Shown here piece after piece: positions 53,658-64,000 of a stretch of 64,000 nt of DNA (its first letter is position 1; the number at the start of each line of letters is the position of its first letter). The DNA is from Rhypophila decipiens (lineage: Eukaryota > Ascomycota > Sordariomycetes > Sordariales > Naviculisporaceae). Location of the stretch: assembly GCA_033297075.1 (NCBI GenBank), contig MU858241.1, forward strand, positions 1-64,000, given 5' to 3'. Position numbers and translations under genes: made by a program. Under the pieces are notes generated by a model that made no database searches, had not been told where the DNA came from, and was given only the letters and a program-made list of their open reading frames with translations.

Positions 53658-56087
53658 TTATTCGGTGGTGACTGCAATGCCGATTTCGGGAATGCTGTCC
53701 ACCGCCTCCTTGGGAATCTCACCGACAGCAGCAGCTGCGGCATCCTCGACTTCCTCATCGTCCACGACGTCCTCACAGTCCTCATCGCACTCCTCGCCCT
53801 CGTCGCACTCGGCATCCTCATAGTCCTCATCTTCTTCGAGATCCTCGTCGTCCTGCCTAAGGATCTCGGTTTCGAAGTACCGGCGAGTCCAGTACCGTTC
53901 ACTGCAGTAATGGCAGTAGTCAGGATCAATTTCGTCAGGGTCGCAGCCGCACTCTTCGTCGCATCTGCCACCGATGCTGAATTCCTCGCCACACTCCTTG
54001 CAGGTCTCCGGCACGCACCGTTCGCGTTCCCAACACCAGCCGCAGTCGTCGACGGCGGCATCATCATCACTGGCTTGTTGTTCTTGGTTCTGTGCATCGA
54101 CAAGGGTGGGCACGTCATCCCCCCCATTCTCCTCGGTGGGATCGGCAGTCTCGAGCTCAGCGATAAGGTCGTCATAAAGAACGGCAGGATGGAGCTCGAA
54201 AAGGTTCTCTTCGGGAACGATAGTCTCCAGCTCGATAAGGTCCTCTTCAGGAACGGCAGTGTCGAACTCGATAAGGTCCTCCTCAGGCTCAGTAATAGTG
54301 GTGTTGTCAGCGTCGTCGAATGATGCAACGCTGTTGTCGTCCGACTCGGCGGCATCGGAAAAGTCGACATGGTCGAACCCCTCGACCTCACGGACCTCAG
54401 CCTCAAGCTCGTCGACGCGAGAGGTTAGCTGCCCGCCGACCCGCTGGTACAAGCTGCTCGTCTTGAGAAGCGCGGCGTAGTTCACCTGCTGCTGCCTGAC
54501 GATCTCTTTTTGTTCCTCGGCATCTCGCTCGAGCGAGTTGTTCAGCGTCAGCAAGTTCTTGAGCCGCTCCTCTAGGTGTTCGACATCCTCCTCTAGGCCG
54601 CTCTGCTCCTCCTTGAGCTCGCGGATCTCGTCGTTCTGTTCCTCCAGCATCTTTTCCCTGACGCCCAGCTCCTCGTTGTGCTTGGTGAGTTCGGCGGTTT
54701 GTGCCTCCTCGGCCTCCTTGAAATCGGCAATGGTCTCTTGGAGAGAGAGTTCCCGGAGCCTGGCCTCGTCGACCTCTGCCTTGACCGCCGTGAGCTTTTG
54801 CACCAGCGTCTTCTCACGCTGTGCGCTGCGTGTGTTGGCTTGCTCGAGTTGCTTGGTGAGGTTCTCGATCTCGCTGCCCTGCTGCTGGATGGTCTTGTTG
54901 CGGTGGGAGAGCTGGGCGTCGAAATTGCCTTTTAGAATCAATTCCCGGTCCTCGCAGGTGTTGACCTTTTGTTCGAGTTCCCAGATATCACCCTTATACG
55001 CGGTGATGAGCTTGTTGAAACGTTCTTTCTCCAGGTCTATGAATTTCTTGTAATTCCTGGTGACACGCTTGATTTCATCATCCTTCTTCGCAACCATAGT
55101 GTGCAGCTGCGCAATCGTCGTGTCGCGGGCTGAGAGCTTGATGTTGTGGTTGCCTTCCAGGATTAATTCCCGGTCCTCACTAGTCTTGACCTTCTTGGTG
55201 AGGTCCTCGATCTCACTGCGCTGCTCCTCGATAGTCTTTTTGCAGTCTGAGAGCTCGATGTTGTAGTTGCCTTCCGGGATCAATTCACGGTCCTCGCTGG
55301 TCTTGACCTTCTTGGTGAGGTCCTCGATCTCAATGCGTTGCTCCTCAATGGTCTCATTGCAGGCTGAGAGCTCGATGTTGTGGTAGCCTGCAAGGATCAA
55401 TTCCCGGTCCTCCTGGTTCTTGGCCTGCTCCTCCATGGAAAGGTAGGCTGTGCGCAGGCTGTTGACAAGGATAGCTTCCTGGGCCTCGCCGGCGTTAATG
55501 GTCTTGGTGAGGTGCTCGATGGTCTTGTCGCGTTCCTCGATGGTGTGGTGCTGTTGCTCGAGCTCCTTCTTGGGTTGGTCGCGTGCCTCGCCTATGGCTT
55601 GGCGATAGGATTCATGAAGACCGTCGGTCTTCTTGGCGATCTCCCCGGCATAGTGCTTGTGAAGGCATTCCAGGTCCTTGTTGTAAATGACCTTTAGTTC
55701 ATCAAGCTCGGCCTGGGGGACCATGGTCTCCTGGCAGCTCTCGAGCGCAAGCTTGCTCTCTTGGTGCCTCTTCTCGCTGAGTTCCCCTTCCTTTCGAAGC
55801 TTGTCGCATTGGTCTCTCAGTGCCTTTAACTGGTTACGTACATCGTTGTGCATCTTCTGAAAGTCCTGCTTGAATTGCTGCCTGAGCTGATCGTTGGTCT
55901 CGCGCAGGGCCTGGATCTTCTGCTGAGCTTCGGCAAGCTGGTTCTTGGCATCGTTGAGCTCTGGCTTGAGGGTCATGATAAGGGTGTGCTGATCTGCAAC
56001 CCGCGCCTCCAAGCCTTGACGAGCGGCGAGCATGGTACGGTACTCTCTGCCGCTTATGAAACCGAAATCGAAAGCCATGCCTGACAT
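53658..56087 (-). CDS. large coiled-coil protein with repeat block, Cys-rich segment and acidic tail
   Basis: I do not recognise the family. A single coding exon of 809 residues begins MSGMAFDFGFISGREY at 56087. A 5' leader intron (56227-56094, GTAAGTATT donor, CCCACAG acceptor) ends just before the ATG. Residues about 25-640 are almost all predicted coiled coil (Glu, Lys, Gln, Leu-rich, few Pro). Inside it are four copies of a 39-residue unit, of the form SEDRELI-EGN-NIELS-TIEEQ-EIEDLTKKV, at about 55420-54870. Then come acidic repeats around VPEEDLIELET and a cysteine-rich segment with CGWCWERERCVPETCKECGE, RCDEECGCDPDE and YCHYCSERYW, likely a zinc-binding module. A strongly acidic tail (DEDLEEDEDYEDAECDEGEE) follows. 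The role may be as a scaffold or filament. It could bind RNA, chromatin or metal, and the sequence does not decide. Confidence 0.8.
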   Translation of the reverse strand: MSGMAFDFGFISGREYRTMLAARQGLEARVADQHTLIMTLKPELNDAKNQLAEAQQKIQALRETNDQLRQQFKQDFQKMHNDVRNQLKALRDQCDKLRKEGELSEKRHQESKLALESCQETMVPQAELDELKVIYNKDLECLHKHYAGEIAKKTDGLHESYRQAIGEARDQPKKELEQQHHTIEERDKTIEHLTKTINAGEAQEAILVNSLRTAYLSMEEQAKNQEDRELILAGYHNIELSACNETIEEQRIEIEDLTKKVKTSEDRELIPEGNYNIELSDCKKTIEEQRSEIEDLTKKVKTSEDRELILEGNHNIKLSARDTTIAQLHTMVAKKDDEIKRVTRNYKKFIDLEKERFNKLITAYKGDIWELEQKVNTCEDRELILKGNFDAQLSHRNKTIQQQGSEIENLTKQLEQANTRSAQREKTLVQKLTAVKAEVDEARLRELSLQETIADFKEAEEAQTAELTKHNEELGVREKMLEEQNDEIRELKEEQSGLEEDVEHLEERLKNLLTLNNSLERDAEEQKEIVRQQQVNYAALLKTSSLYQRVGGQLTSRVDELEAEVREVEGFDHVDFSDAAESDDNSVASFDDADNTTITEPEEDLIEFDTAVPEEDLIELETIVPEENLFELHPAVLYDDLIAELETADPTEENGGDDVPTLVDAQNQEQQASDDDAAVDDCGWCWERERCVPETCKECGEEFSIGGRCDEECGCDPDEIDPDYCHYCSERYWTRRYFETEILRQDDEDLEEDEDYEDAECDEGEECDEDCEDVVDDEEVEDAAAAAVGEIPKEAVDSIPEIGIAVTTE
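54870..55420 (-). repeat. intragenic 117-bp (39-codon) repeats, four copies
   Basis: Copies start near 55420, 55300, 55180 and 54955. The second is closest to the first. The third and fourth are diverged. They encode successive heptad-containing units of the coiled coil, so the repeat likely arose by unequal exchange. Confidence 0.7.
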
Positions 56088-56400
56088 CTTTGCCTGTGGG
56101 AAGGGTGTTAGCATGGCCAGGTACTGGAGGAAGCGGATGGATAACCAATGACCAAAAGGGGCGAGGCCGGGGATGGCAGCACGCAGGCACAATGGAAGGG
56201 GGAGAGGGGTTGTAAAGTAATACTTACTGTAGTCGAGGTTGGTTTACTTTATCAAGTAGTTGAGTTGGGTATGGGTGTGTTGTGTGATGGTTGACTGGTT
56301 GCTGGTGCGTGAGAGTGTGAGTGTGTGAGAGTCTGAGTGTGTGTTGGAAGAAGATGAGAATCTGAAAAGAAAAAGTCGAGCAAGAAGGGAAATTGGAGAG

Positions 56401-56408
56401 ATTATATA
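56401..56408 (-). promoter_or_regulatory. TATA-box candidate of the coiled-coil gene
   Basis: TATATAAT on the minus strand is about 175 bp before the donor of the leader intron and 314 bp before the ATG, consistent with a spliced 5' leader. Confidence 0.4.
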
Positions 56409-56481
56409 TGTTTCCTGGCCAGCTCCCGGAGGAAACTTTTCTCAGCACGAAAACCTTGTTTGGTGGAGAGGTTGCCGACAA

Positions 56482-58449
56482 GACCTAAACTTACCTCAAA
56501 GAGTTTGAATCCCAAAGTCAGTTGTTGTGGCGGTCTCCTGAGCCCCTGGAGATGTTATCCCCAGTCCTGGATCGGGAACTTGAAGGTTTGGGATGGATAT
56601 CTCGGTGTGTAGACCACGGAATAGCTTTTCTGTGAATGTTCTCTGTGTACTTCACCAGGCGGATGCAATGGCAATGAACATCATGTGTTCCAACATTGGT
56701 GAATCGGTAGAAAATTGGAATTGGTCAAAGACTCTCCATCGACTTTTCTGCCGCCATGCGAGATGCCGAGACCTAACTTTACTTTGCCACCGAAAACTGC
56801 CAGCAGGCATGTCTCCTTTTCTGCTGAAATGCTAGTGAATCTTGCATTGAGTTTAGGAATTCCCAGTCAAAGTGGACTTTTGGGCACTGGGCTTCTGAGG
56901 TCCAAACCATGGTGTCCCCGATCTGTAACAGCTGCTACTGTTCAACGGGTATCCGCTTTGGAAATCTTGCATATGAATCCCAAACGTTGTCAGCGGCCAG
57001 CTTTACCTACTAGCCATCGTCAACGGCCAGCTTCAATGCCAGTTGCACATACCTCATATCCCTGAATTCCCAAGATCCGTCTTCATCCATATCTAGAACA
57101 CATCATCACATTTTAACCTAAGCTATCAAACTGTGGCTGAACGTTTTGTTGCCATATGGCAATGCCCACAGGAACAAAATAGGTCTAAACCCAAGCTTTG
57201 CAGCCATCATTCGCGTTTCACCCTTTTTCTCTCTCTTCCCTGACTATTGACTGGACTGACCTGAGTTGCCCATTGCTTAGAGCGGATAACGTTTTCGTCT
57301 CCTGCACAAAAGTCAAAAGATAACGTTGATAACGGCAATTGTGGCAAGCGACTTCGATTTAACGTTTTGGACGCTGTAAGATTTGGTCCCCGTTCTTTCA
57401 TCATATGCCAACGTCCTTCTGTCCTTCACCTGACAGCATCTACAAAGTTTACATAACAGAACTTGTCACCCTGCTGTAGAGGATTGAGGAAGTAAACTCG
57501 AAGAACAAAGCACAACGCGAAAATGAAGTTGGAAATATGAGCCAATACAATATTCCTCAGTATCACACAATCGATGCATTACAAGCTGTCTTCTGTTGCA
57601 ACCAGGTCGGGTGGTCGTATTTACGATGGGATGTACAGTCATGTAAGTGCTGCGAAGAATCTTTCTGGGCTGAAGACCGAGGCAATTTTTGTTTACCGAG
57701 GTGTGATGTTGATACAATGGCTTTGTCATCTCCCTTTTCGGACGGCCATTCTGTATGAGGTCTTGTCAGGACAGGGGAAAGGAAACGAGCAGCAAAGTAG
57801 ATGTGGCGCAAGCACTAACACCAAACCAGAAGAGAAAGAAAAAAGGGAGAAGACAAAACGACTGGACGAAGAGGAAAAACGTTTAAGCCACAAAGGGCGC
57901 CTCAAACTGTCGTAATGACCATGGTGGGGTGGTAAACGGTAGATTATGTAAGACTGTTCAACGATGAAGGTTGGAGTCGTAGTCCGATGTCACAGTTCAT
58001 TGCTCTATCCTGTCCCTTAATGTGATTTTCGAAGGATCCGAGCTGAGCCGTCTGCCACACAGCCAAGGGATGCGTACGTAACCCTGTCATCATACCCATG
58101 CAAAAGACCGCGGCAGAGATAATCTCCGTCCTTGTCGCCGTCCGTCCGTGACCTTCGGCCTCCGGGTGGGAGCGCGACCTCTGGGCAGATCCCCAACACC
58201 GTCACCCAGTTGGTGATACTAGCAGCCTTTTGCTTCGAGATGCACCAAGAAAAAATGTGATGGATGCAGACAGCTCAGAAGATAAATAGGTCATGATTAC
58301 CGTCTCATGTCCGTGTCGTTTTGCTCATCAAAATACCAACGTAGATCACAACACCAGTTCTAACACATCACCGGCTTCCGTTTTTCTATTGCACTACATC
58401 GTCTCAGACTCTCAAGATCATTTCAGTAAAACAACACCAACCATACAAA
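56482..58449. other. divergent intergenic region
   Basis: This is the upstream region of the coiled-coil and Kelch genes. Short open frames (56593-57065, 57537-57915) lack protein features. I see nothing more. Confidence 0.4.
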
Positions 58450-59625
58450 ATGCAAACATTCATCCATATCTTCCTCGCCCTCCTCCCTTTTTGGGCTCTC
58501 GCAACCAAACCAGTCCACTGCCCAACCAACGACGCGGGCGGGAAATGGGTCTCCAACCTCCCACCAATCGCCAAATTCCCCCGACAAGAACACATAACAC
58601 TATTCATCCCCCCCTCAAACATTCTGATCATAGGCGGGATAATCCCATCCCCCAACTCGGACCCAACTAACCCCTGGCCAACGACTGATTTGGTGCAGCT
58701 GTACGATACCGCCACTCCCAGCTCAAACTGGACTGAACTGCCTCACCTACCCATCCCTCTCAATCATGCAAACGCTGCTTACGTAAACGGCAAGATTTAT
58801 GTCTTGCTCGGGCTGGAGGTTACCGCTGATGGATCCTGGCGCGGCACACCTCGGTCTTGGGTTTTGGATTTTGAAAAGTGGAGAATTTGTTCCGGCGCCA
58901 CGCCCACGCCGGGAAAATACTTGAAGCACAAGGTTTGTGCTGCTGCAAAGCCACCAGTTTTGTGGGAGGAGTTACCCACCTTACCCGAGGATCTTGTCGC
59001 ACGTGGCAGCGCAGCGGTGGGCGTGCACGGCGACAAGATTTATCTCGCGGGTGGCATGACTGTTTTACAGCCCTGGCAGGGCGGGATGCAGGATAGTGTG
59101 GGGAGTGTGGTTGTGTTTGATACGCGAAAAGAAAAATGGATTACCGAGGTTGGAAGGAAGGTTGAGGATTTGCCTGCGTCGAGGGATCATGCTGGTGTAG
59201 CGGTTGTTGAGGGGATCATGTATGTCCTTGGTGGACGGGATCATGGACAGGTGAATGTAAGGGATACGGTGTTTGCGCTTGATATCAGGAGTGAGAAAGC
59301 TGCGTCGAAAGGGTGGACGGTTAAGAAGGGGAGGATGCCGACTGCTAGAGGTGGAATTGCTGCTGCGGCGGTGGGAAGGAGGATATTCACTTTTGGCGGG
59401 GAAGGGAATTCGGAGCCTGGGGCGAATGGTGTGTTTAACCAGACCGAGGCGTATGATGTTGGGACTGATTCGTGGGAGAGATTGGGGCCGATGAAAGTGC
59501 CTAGACATGGGACCTATGCAGCTGCTGTTGGTGGGAAGATCTACATCCCTGGTGGTGGTGTTCAGATTGGCGCCGGGCCGGTGGATGTGGTTGATGTATT
59601 TGAGCCGTGTACTGGGAGCAAGTAA
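58450..59625 (+). CDS. secreted Kelch-repeat protein
   Basis: Kelch repeats fold as a beta-propeller that binds proteins or carbohydrates. The single exon gives 391 residues. MQTFIHIFLALLPFWALA is a signal peptide. Six blades can be traced by their GG or GK-I-Y motifs: NILIIGGII, AAYVNGKIYVLLG, AVGVHGDKIYLAGG, AVVEGIMYVLGGRD, AAVGRRIFTFGGEG and AAVGGKIYIPGGG, each followed by an aromatic-containing strand (WTEL, WEELP, WITEV, WTVKKG, WERLG). A 25-residue insert (WRICSGATPTPGKYLKHKVC) interrupts blade 2-3 and could be a retained intron, although no donor/acceptor pair keeps the frame clearly. The start is the first ATG after an A-rich leader. It is likely an extracellular or wall protein. Confidence 0.85.
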   Translation: MQTFIHIFLALLPFWALATKPVHCPTNDAGGKWVSNLPPIAKFPRQEHITLFIPPSNILIIGGIIPSPNSDPTNPWPTTDLVQLYDTATPSSNWTELPHLPIPLNHANAAYVNGKIYVLLGLEVTADGSWRGTPRSWVLDFEKWRICSGATPTPGKYLKHKVCAAAKPPVLWEELPTLPEDLVARGSAAVGVHGDKIYLAGGMTVLQPWQGGMQDSVGSVVVFDTRKEKWITEVGRKVEDLPASRDHAGVAVVEGIMYVLGGRDHGQVNVRDTVFALDIRSEKAASKGWTVKKGRMPTARGGIAAAAVGRRIFTFGGEGNSEPGANGVFNQTEAYDVGTDSWERLGPMKVPRHGTYAAAVGGKIYIPGGGVQIGAGPVDVVDVFEPCTGSK

Positions 59626-59903
59626 GGGCCAGACTGCCGGCGCAGAGACGCTGCGATGCCGAGCCCATTTGTCCGACTGAGGAGAAAAGACTAGTCACCT
59701 TTCTGCATCGTACTATCAGGATTATCAGTGTTCAATTGAAGGGATTAATGGAATGTAGCATTATAATCATGGACAACACAACCTTTTTTTTCTTTTGCCG
59801 TTTCCACCCTCTCATGTGTCAACCTCTCAAGTCCCACACATGGCCTATCACCACGCCAGTAAGCCCAGTCCTTTTTCCGCTGTGTTGCGGCTAAGCGCGC
59901 CTT

Positions 59904-62900
59904 TCAGCGATCCACCAGGTCCGAAAAGCAATCCCAGCTCTGCTCTTCATCAGGAGCCTTGGGATGCAAGCCCGTCCTCTCAAGCTCGACCTTGGCACGT
60001 AGTGCTGCGGTCCTGTACATGGCCGCGTCAGCCGTGCGCCCCTGGCGGTCCCAAATTTTGGAGATCTGCCACTTGACGCGTGCAGTCTCCCCTTGGTCGC
60101 CTCGGCGCGGTTCATTGAACTGGGTGATGATAAGGGCCTGCCGAAGATAGTTTAGAGCTTGCTCGTCGCGCTGCTCCCGGTCGGTCGGCCACCGCATGCA
60201 AACCAGCGCTTGGTGGTAAAGGGCCGACGCGACACTCTGGTGCGTGGGTTTGCCGGGATACTGGAGATCGTAAGCTCGCTGCAGGTACTTCATAGCCAGC
60301 TCGAGGTCCCCTTCCTGATAGGCAATTTTGCCCAGGATATATGCTGTTCTGTTTTGTCATGTCAACAGGAGGCAATTGCAGGCATCTGGAGGGGTCACTC
60401 ACTCTCCATGGAAATGGCTATCAGGACCATAGACCTTGGTCTGGAATGCCTCAGCGGCACCTACATCTATCTTTGACTCCTCGAAGCGTTTAAGTGCAGC
60501 CTGAGGCCGACTCCTATTGCGCTGATACCTGTCAATGTTGTACGTATGCTGCTCCTCTTCTGGAGCGGCGTGGGCGAGGGCTAGCGCCTTGTCGACGTAT
60601 TCGATTGACTCTTCTGACTTGAAGAGCCCAAACAAAGCCAGTCCAACGGCGCTGTAGGCATCGGCAAGCTCAGGTCCTGTCGTGGTGGGCTCCTTCTCTC
60701 GGATGTGGAGGGACTGAAGGAAGAAGTCGTAGGCAGCTTGGTATCGTCCGCGGCGGTGGTCAATCGTTGCTACGCTCTCGCAAAGGTATGCGTACAACAG
60801 AGAATCTTTATCGTCGCAGTACTCTGCTGCTCTTCTGCCAAGTTTCTCGCCCAGCACTAAGGAACTTGTCTCGCCACAGAACCTGGCGGCCAATACAGAG
60901 AAACAAAGGGTCAGCTACTCTTCACTTGAATCTTATTCGGATTAGATGATTTGGGAAAAGTGTCCTTCCTTACCAAGTTGCATCAGCTAGCATGATTTGC
61001 AGTGTTGGGTCTTGGACATCAAATCCACCGGGTCTTAGCAGCTCGTATTTATCTTGTGCTGCTTCAATATGATGGATAAGTAGTTCGCACGTCTCCCAAA
61101 CCTCGTACATCTGTCGGCGAAGCTCTCGCTTGGGGAAGGCCTCGCAAAGCACGCGGTAGGCAACACCAAATGTCTCGCGGCGCAGGTGCTCCGGTTGGTG
61201 ATAGAAGTATGCTTCTTGGACGAGCCGATGGAGGGAAATCATCTCGGTCTCCTCATTTATCTTGATCAAGGACATGTGGAGCAACTGCGCCTCAGCTTCC
61301 TCATACCTGTAAAAATGTTAACTCGTGGATAGTGGTCATCGGGTTGTCTAAGCAATACATACTCCTCCGTGTTGGACATAAAAGGCCAGGTGTCGGGGAT
61401 CATAGTGTCCGTGTTGACAATGCTGCGTGGTATGTCATCGGGTGCAAAGAAACACAGCAAGCCTAACAAAAGGGAGCTGTTCCCATCCAGACTGTCAAAG
61501 GCCGTCTGCCACACCGTCTCCAAAGTCTCGGTATAATATGGGTTCTTGGGTGCATATCGTGGCGGGACCCGTAGTGATAGCTTGTTCTTCTTGAAGTAAG
61601 GAAGAAACTGCCTCATCGATTTCTTCTTTACAAATATCTGGCTTGCTGTGATTTCGATGGCTAGGGCCAAGCCACCCAGCATTTCCGAAAGCTCCTCGGC
61701 CGCAGCGGCATCGTCGGGCTTAGGGCTCGGTTTTCGGGCGAGTTTTAGCAGAAGCGTTGCGCCTTCTTCCTTCGTGAATGGAGGAATTTCAAAGGCACCT
61801 GCTGCAGGTGATGCGGCTACAAGCTCACTCCGACAAGTCACTAACACCTGACCATTGCCTGTAGCCGGCCAATTGGAAAGCAGGAGGTCGTTGTCATCGA
61901 CGTTGTCAAAGACGATGAGCCAGGGGGTTTCTTTTGGTCAGCCAGTTAGCTATTATCGTTGAGTTTTGGTTGGAGGCACAGGAATGCGTAAAGTCTCTTC
62001 TTACCAGTGGTCTGAAGCCAGTTCCACATGAGGAACCGTATTCGATCTGCCGACATGGTATCCTCGTAGCCCGGGGGGCGAACATGGCCCGCCGCAGTGA
62101 CCAATGCCCTCGACATGTCAGTCGCAGTTTGTGCGGGTACCCATAAGACCAGCGGGCATTTTTCCAAGACCTGCTGGTTAGCATACTCAAGAGCAACTTG
62201 AGATTTGCCGATCCCCCCGATGCCCCAGAGCGCAATAGACCGTATTGTTTGCTCTCCGCCGTGAGATTCGAGGGCATCATGAATCTGGCCTAGGAGCTTG
62301 GTACGGCCATAGAAGCCGGGATTCCGTCCAAATGGAAGCTGGTAGTACGGGAGATTGGCTTCCTTGTCTGAGGGCTGGGGCTGCAAATTGTGCCTTCGGA
62401 GAGATTGAAGGACCTCATCCTGCTTGAGGCTCATCTCAGTCACCTGGTGAGCCTCGACCATCTGGCGCAGGTGGTCAATTCTGGCCGAAAAGTCCTTCAA
62501 ACTCTTGGAGAAGTTCTTCAGAACAATGTCCCAGGAGCCATTCTTTCGTAATTGTTTGATGGCGCCGGCTGCAGTGAGAACAAGGTCGACCAGGATAGCA
62601 AAAAAGCGACCAAACAGTTCCGGGTCCAGATCAACTGACCTTCGGTAGACTTCAAAAAGCTCAATGTTGTCACTCAACTCACCCAGGTACTGGATCACAT
62701 CTCTCAGCGTGTCGTCAGAGCGAACACCAAGCTAAAGTGAGGGACGAGAGAATTATTAGTGATATTCCAACCGATTGCTAGTCTATATTCTCTGATATTC
62801 TGTTTTCCTTCGAACGGGGGGCACTGACCTCTATAAGCAAGTAGAGCACTCCCCAAACACACGCCAGGTTTATGGAGTTGCTCGAGCCAGTGGCGGATGC

Positions 62901-63351
62901 GATGAAGACGGCAAAGGTTTGCAGGTGGAGAATTGGTGTCTTGATGCCTCTTAATAGTTGCGTGACAGTACTTCGTGGGCCCTTGAGATTTTTCTGAAGA
63001 CATTGTATCTTTTGAGCCAGCTGATCTGGACTGTGAATGTTCTGAACATTTTCATAGTCGTCTTCCCCCAGAATCTCCCGCGCGGACCGGATAGCCTCCT
63101 CCCATGTGCTAACATAGTCGTCCTTTATCTCATTGAGTGTACTGCAATGATGATCAGCATGCCAGAAGACTTATTTTCCATACCAATGGCCTTGGGACGT
63201 TTGAAAGGTTCACGTAATGCACCTGGGGTTCGGATGCGTAATTGAACATCAAAGGGGGCCTCACGGATATGCCGCCATCTTTTAGCCAACTGAATAATGA
63301 GACGACCGCCAGCTGGATGGACTGATCCTGTATTGCGGCGTGACAGTTCAA
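59904..63351 (-). CDS. STAND protein with NB-ARC and C-terminal TPR repeats (5' end partial)
   Basis: It resembles fungal NLR-like NB-ARC/TPR proteins. Short introns join the parts. The N-terminal helical region (WEEAIRSAREILGEDDYENV, then SPDQLAQKIQCLQKNL, then LFGRFFAILVDLVL) resembles the DUF7708-type STAND N-terminus. The P-loop is WGIGGIGKSQVALEYANQ, and a splice near 61935 joins it to the Walker B strand TPWLIVFDNVDDNDLLL. Then LVTCRSE and GGLALAIEI (the GxP-like block) follow. The winged-helix region has MISLHRLVQEA. TPR-like helices (YQAAYDFFLQSLHIREKE, ADAYSAVGLALFGLFK, AMKYLQRAYDLQYPG) fill the end. The 5' end is unresolved: an upstream coding-like stretch (DGGISVRPPLMFNYASEPQ) at 63351-63195 joins no clear ATG. 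Start codons are possible at 63249 or in an unseen exon. Confidence 0.8.
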
Positions 63352-64000
63352 AAGGCGAGAAACGAATCAGTCTCCGAGCCCCGAGTGATTAGATAGTGAG
63401 GACGCAGGATAAGACTATCGTTGGAGTGTAAAACAGAACAATAAGTAATCGCAGCCGGTAGTAGCCACTCAACTTCTCCAACGACTAAGATGGTGATTTC
63501 TCGGGAAATTCCACTTGGTTGTCGGACTGGAGTCGTTCCAAAGTTCGCTTAGTTTGCTGAGCTAACCAATTACACGTTCTGGACAAGGAGCCCATCTGAG
63601 CTCGGAAGCGGGAACGTGGAAGAACGAGGGAACCTGCGGGTGGGGACCCGTTCTGACGATCTAATGTTACACAAAGTCCCTGGAGCGGGGAAACAGAGCC
63701 TCAATTTCTCAAGTACCGATATGTATCTTGATCGGCTCGGACTTTTCGCCCTCGATGGGGATCTGACCGCAACTTCATGGCACACCTTGGGTCCAACGCA
63801 CTGCAAAGGAAGGCCGACATGTCCGTGTTACAGGACCCTACCATGTGACAGCCAATAGCAAATCATCAAAGAATGATGCTGCAGATGGTTCTCGGACAGC
63901 ATCGGGCGCGAAATTAATACATTACACAGCATCCTTTAATCCTCACTGCTTCGTTGCGGATGTGCATTATTATCACGTCCTGCATGATATGACCCCGCTT
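63352..64000. other. upstream region of the NB-ARC/TPR gene
   Basis: No gene is visible. A short open frame at 63616-63858 has no protein features. The window ends here. Confidence 0.35.

Noticed and set aside
54538..55053. 171-codon plus-strand Ser-rich open frame
   Set aside because: It is the antisense of coiled-coil codons. Ser/Ser/Ser runs come from complements of Glu and Lys codons.
1..64000. CRISPR arrays, bacterial operons, riboswitches, rRNA genes and insertion sequences
   Set aside because: The intron-rich fungal gene structure excludes prokaryotic features, and no regularly spaced direct-repeat array or rRNA-like sequence was seen.

Overview
The window is nuclear DNA of a filamentous ascomycete (Pezizomycotina). 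The evidence is short GT-AG introns of about 45 to 130 nt with clear branch sites, fungal-specific families (HET domains, STAND/NLR proteins, the fungal rhodopsin-like domain, a secreted cyanovirin-N homologue, a tyrosinase), GPI mannosyltransferase 2, and AT-rich TpA-rich gaps of the kind left by repeat-induced mutation. The genus cannot be told from the sequence. About 25 protein genes and one intron-containing tRNA-Ser(UGA) can be supported. Both strands are used and there are no operons. All exon joins were made by eye from splice consensus and reading frame, without transcripts.

Layout. 1-8 kb: a CorA-like membrane protein gene, a long AT-rich gap holding a structured GGACCC/GGGTCC array, and two small genes that look like diverged paralogues with the same exon plan. 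8.7-13.4 kb: a BTB/POZ gene, a short-chain dehydrogenase and a frameshifted protein-kinase-like gene. 13.8-17.7 kb: an aerolysin-like (ETX/MTX2-type) beta-pore-forming protein gene beside a HET-domain gene. 18.5-26.2 kb: ordinary genes, namely a haloacid-dehalogenase-like hydrolase, GPI mannosyltransferase 2, a GNAT acetyltransferase, tRNA-Ser and a seven-helix rhodopsin-like protein. 28.4-29.8 kb: a secreted tyrosinase. 32.4-43.8 kb: a NACHT-type NLR whose 3' end is broken by a recent 82-bp tandem duplication, a proline-rich surface protein, and a tail-to-tail pair of HET genes. 44-47.8 kb: a possible decayed gene, a C2H2 zinc-finger gene and a secreted CVNH lectin. 51-56 kb: a SET-domain protein with an apparent signal peptide and a large coiled-coil protein with a cysteine-rich acidic tail. 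58-63.4 kb: a secreted Kelch protein and an NB-ARC/TPR STAND gene.

How the genes fit together. Three HET genes, two STAND/NLR genes and a pore-forming-toxin-like gene in 64 kb suggest an accessory region rich in self/non-self recognition and cell-death functions, set among housekeeping genes. The broken kinase-like gene and the NLR with a shifted C-terminus fit the rapid birth and death of such loci. The least described items are the aerolysin-like protein, the small paralogous pair, the coiled-coil/Cys-rich protein and the secreted SET protein.
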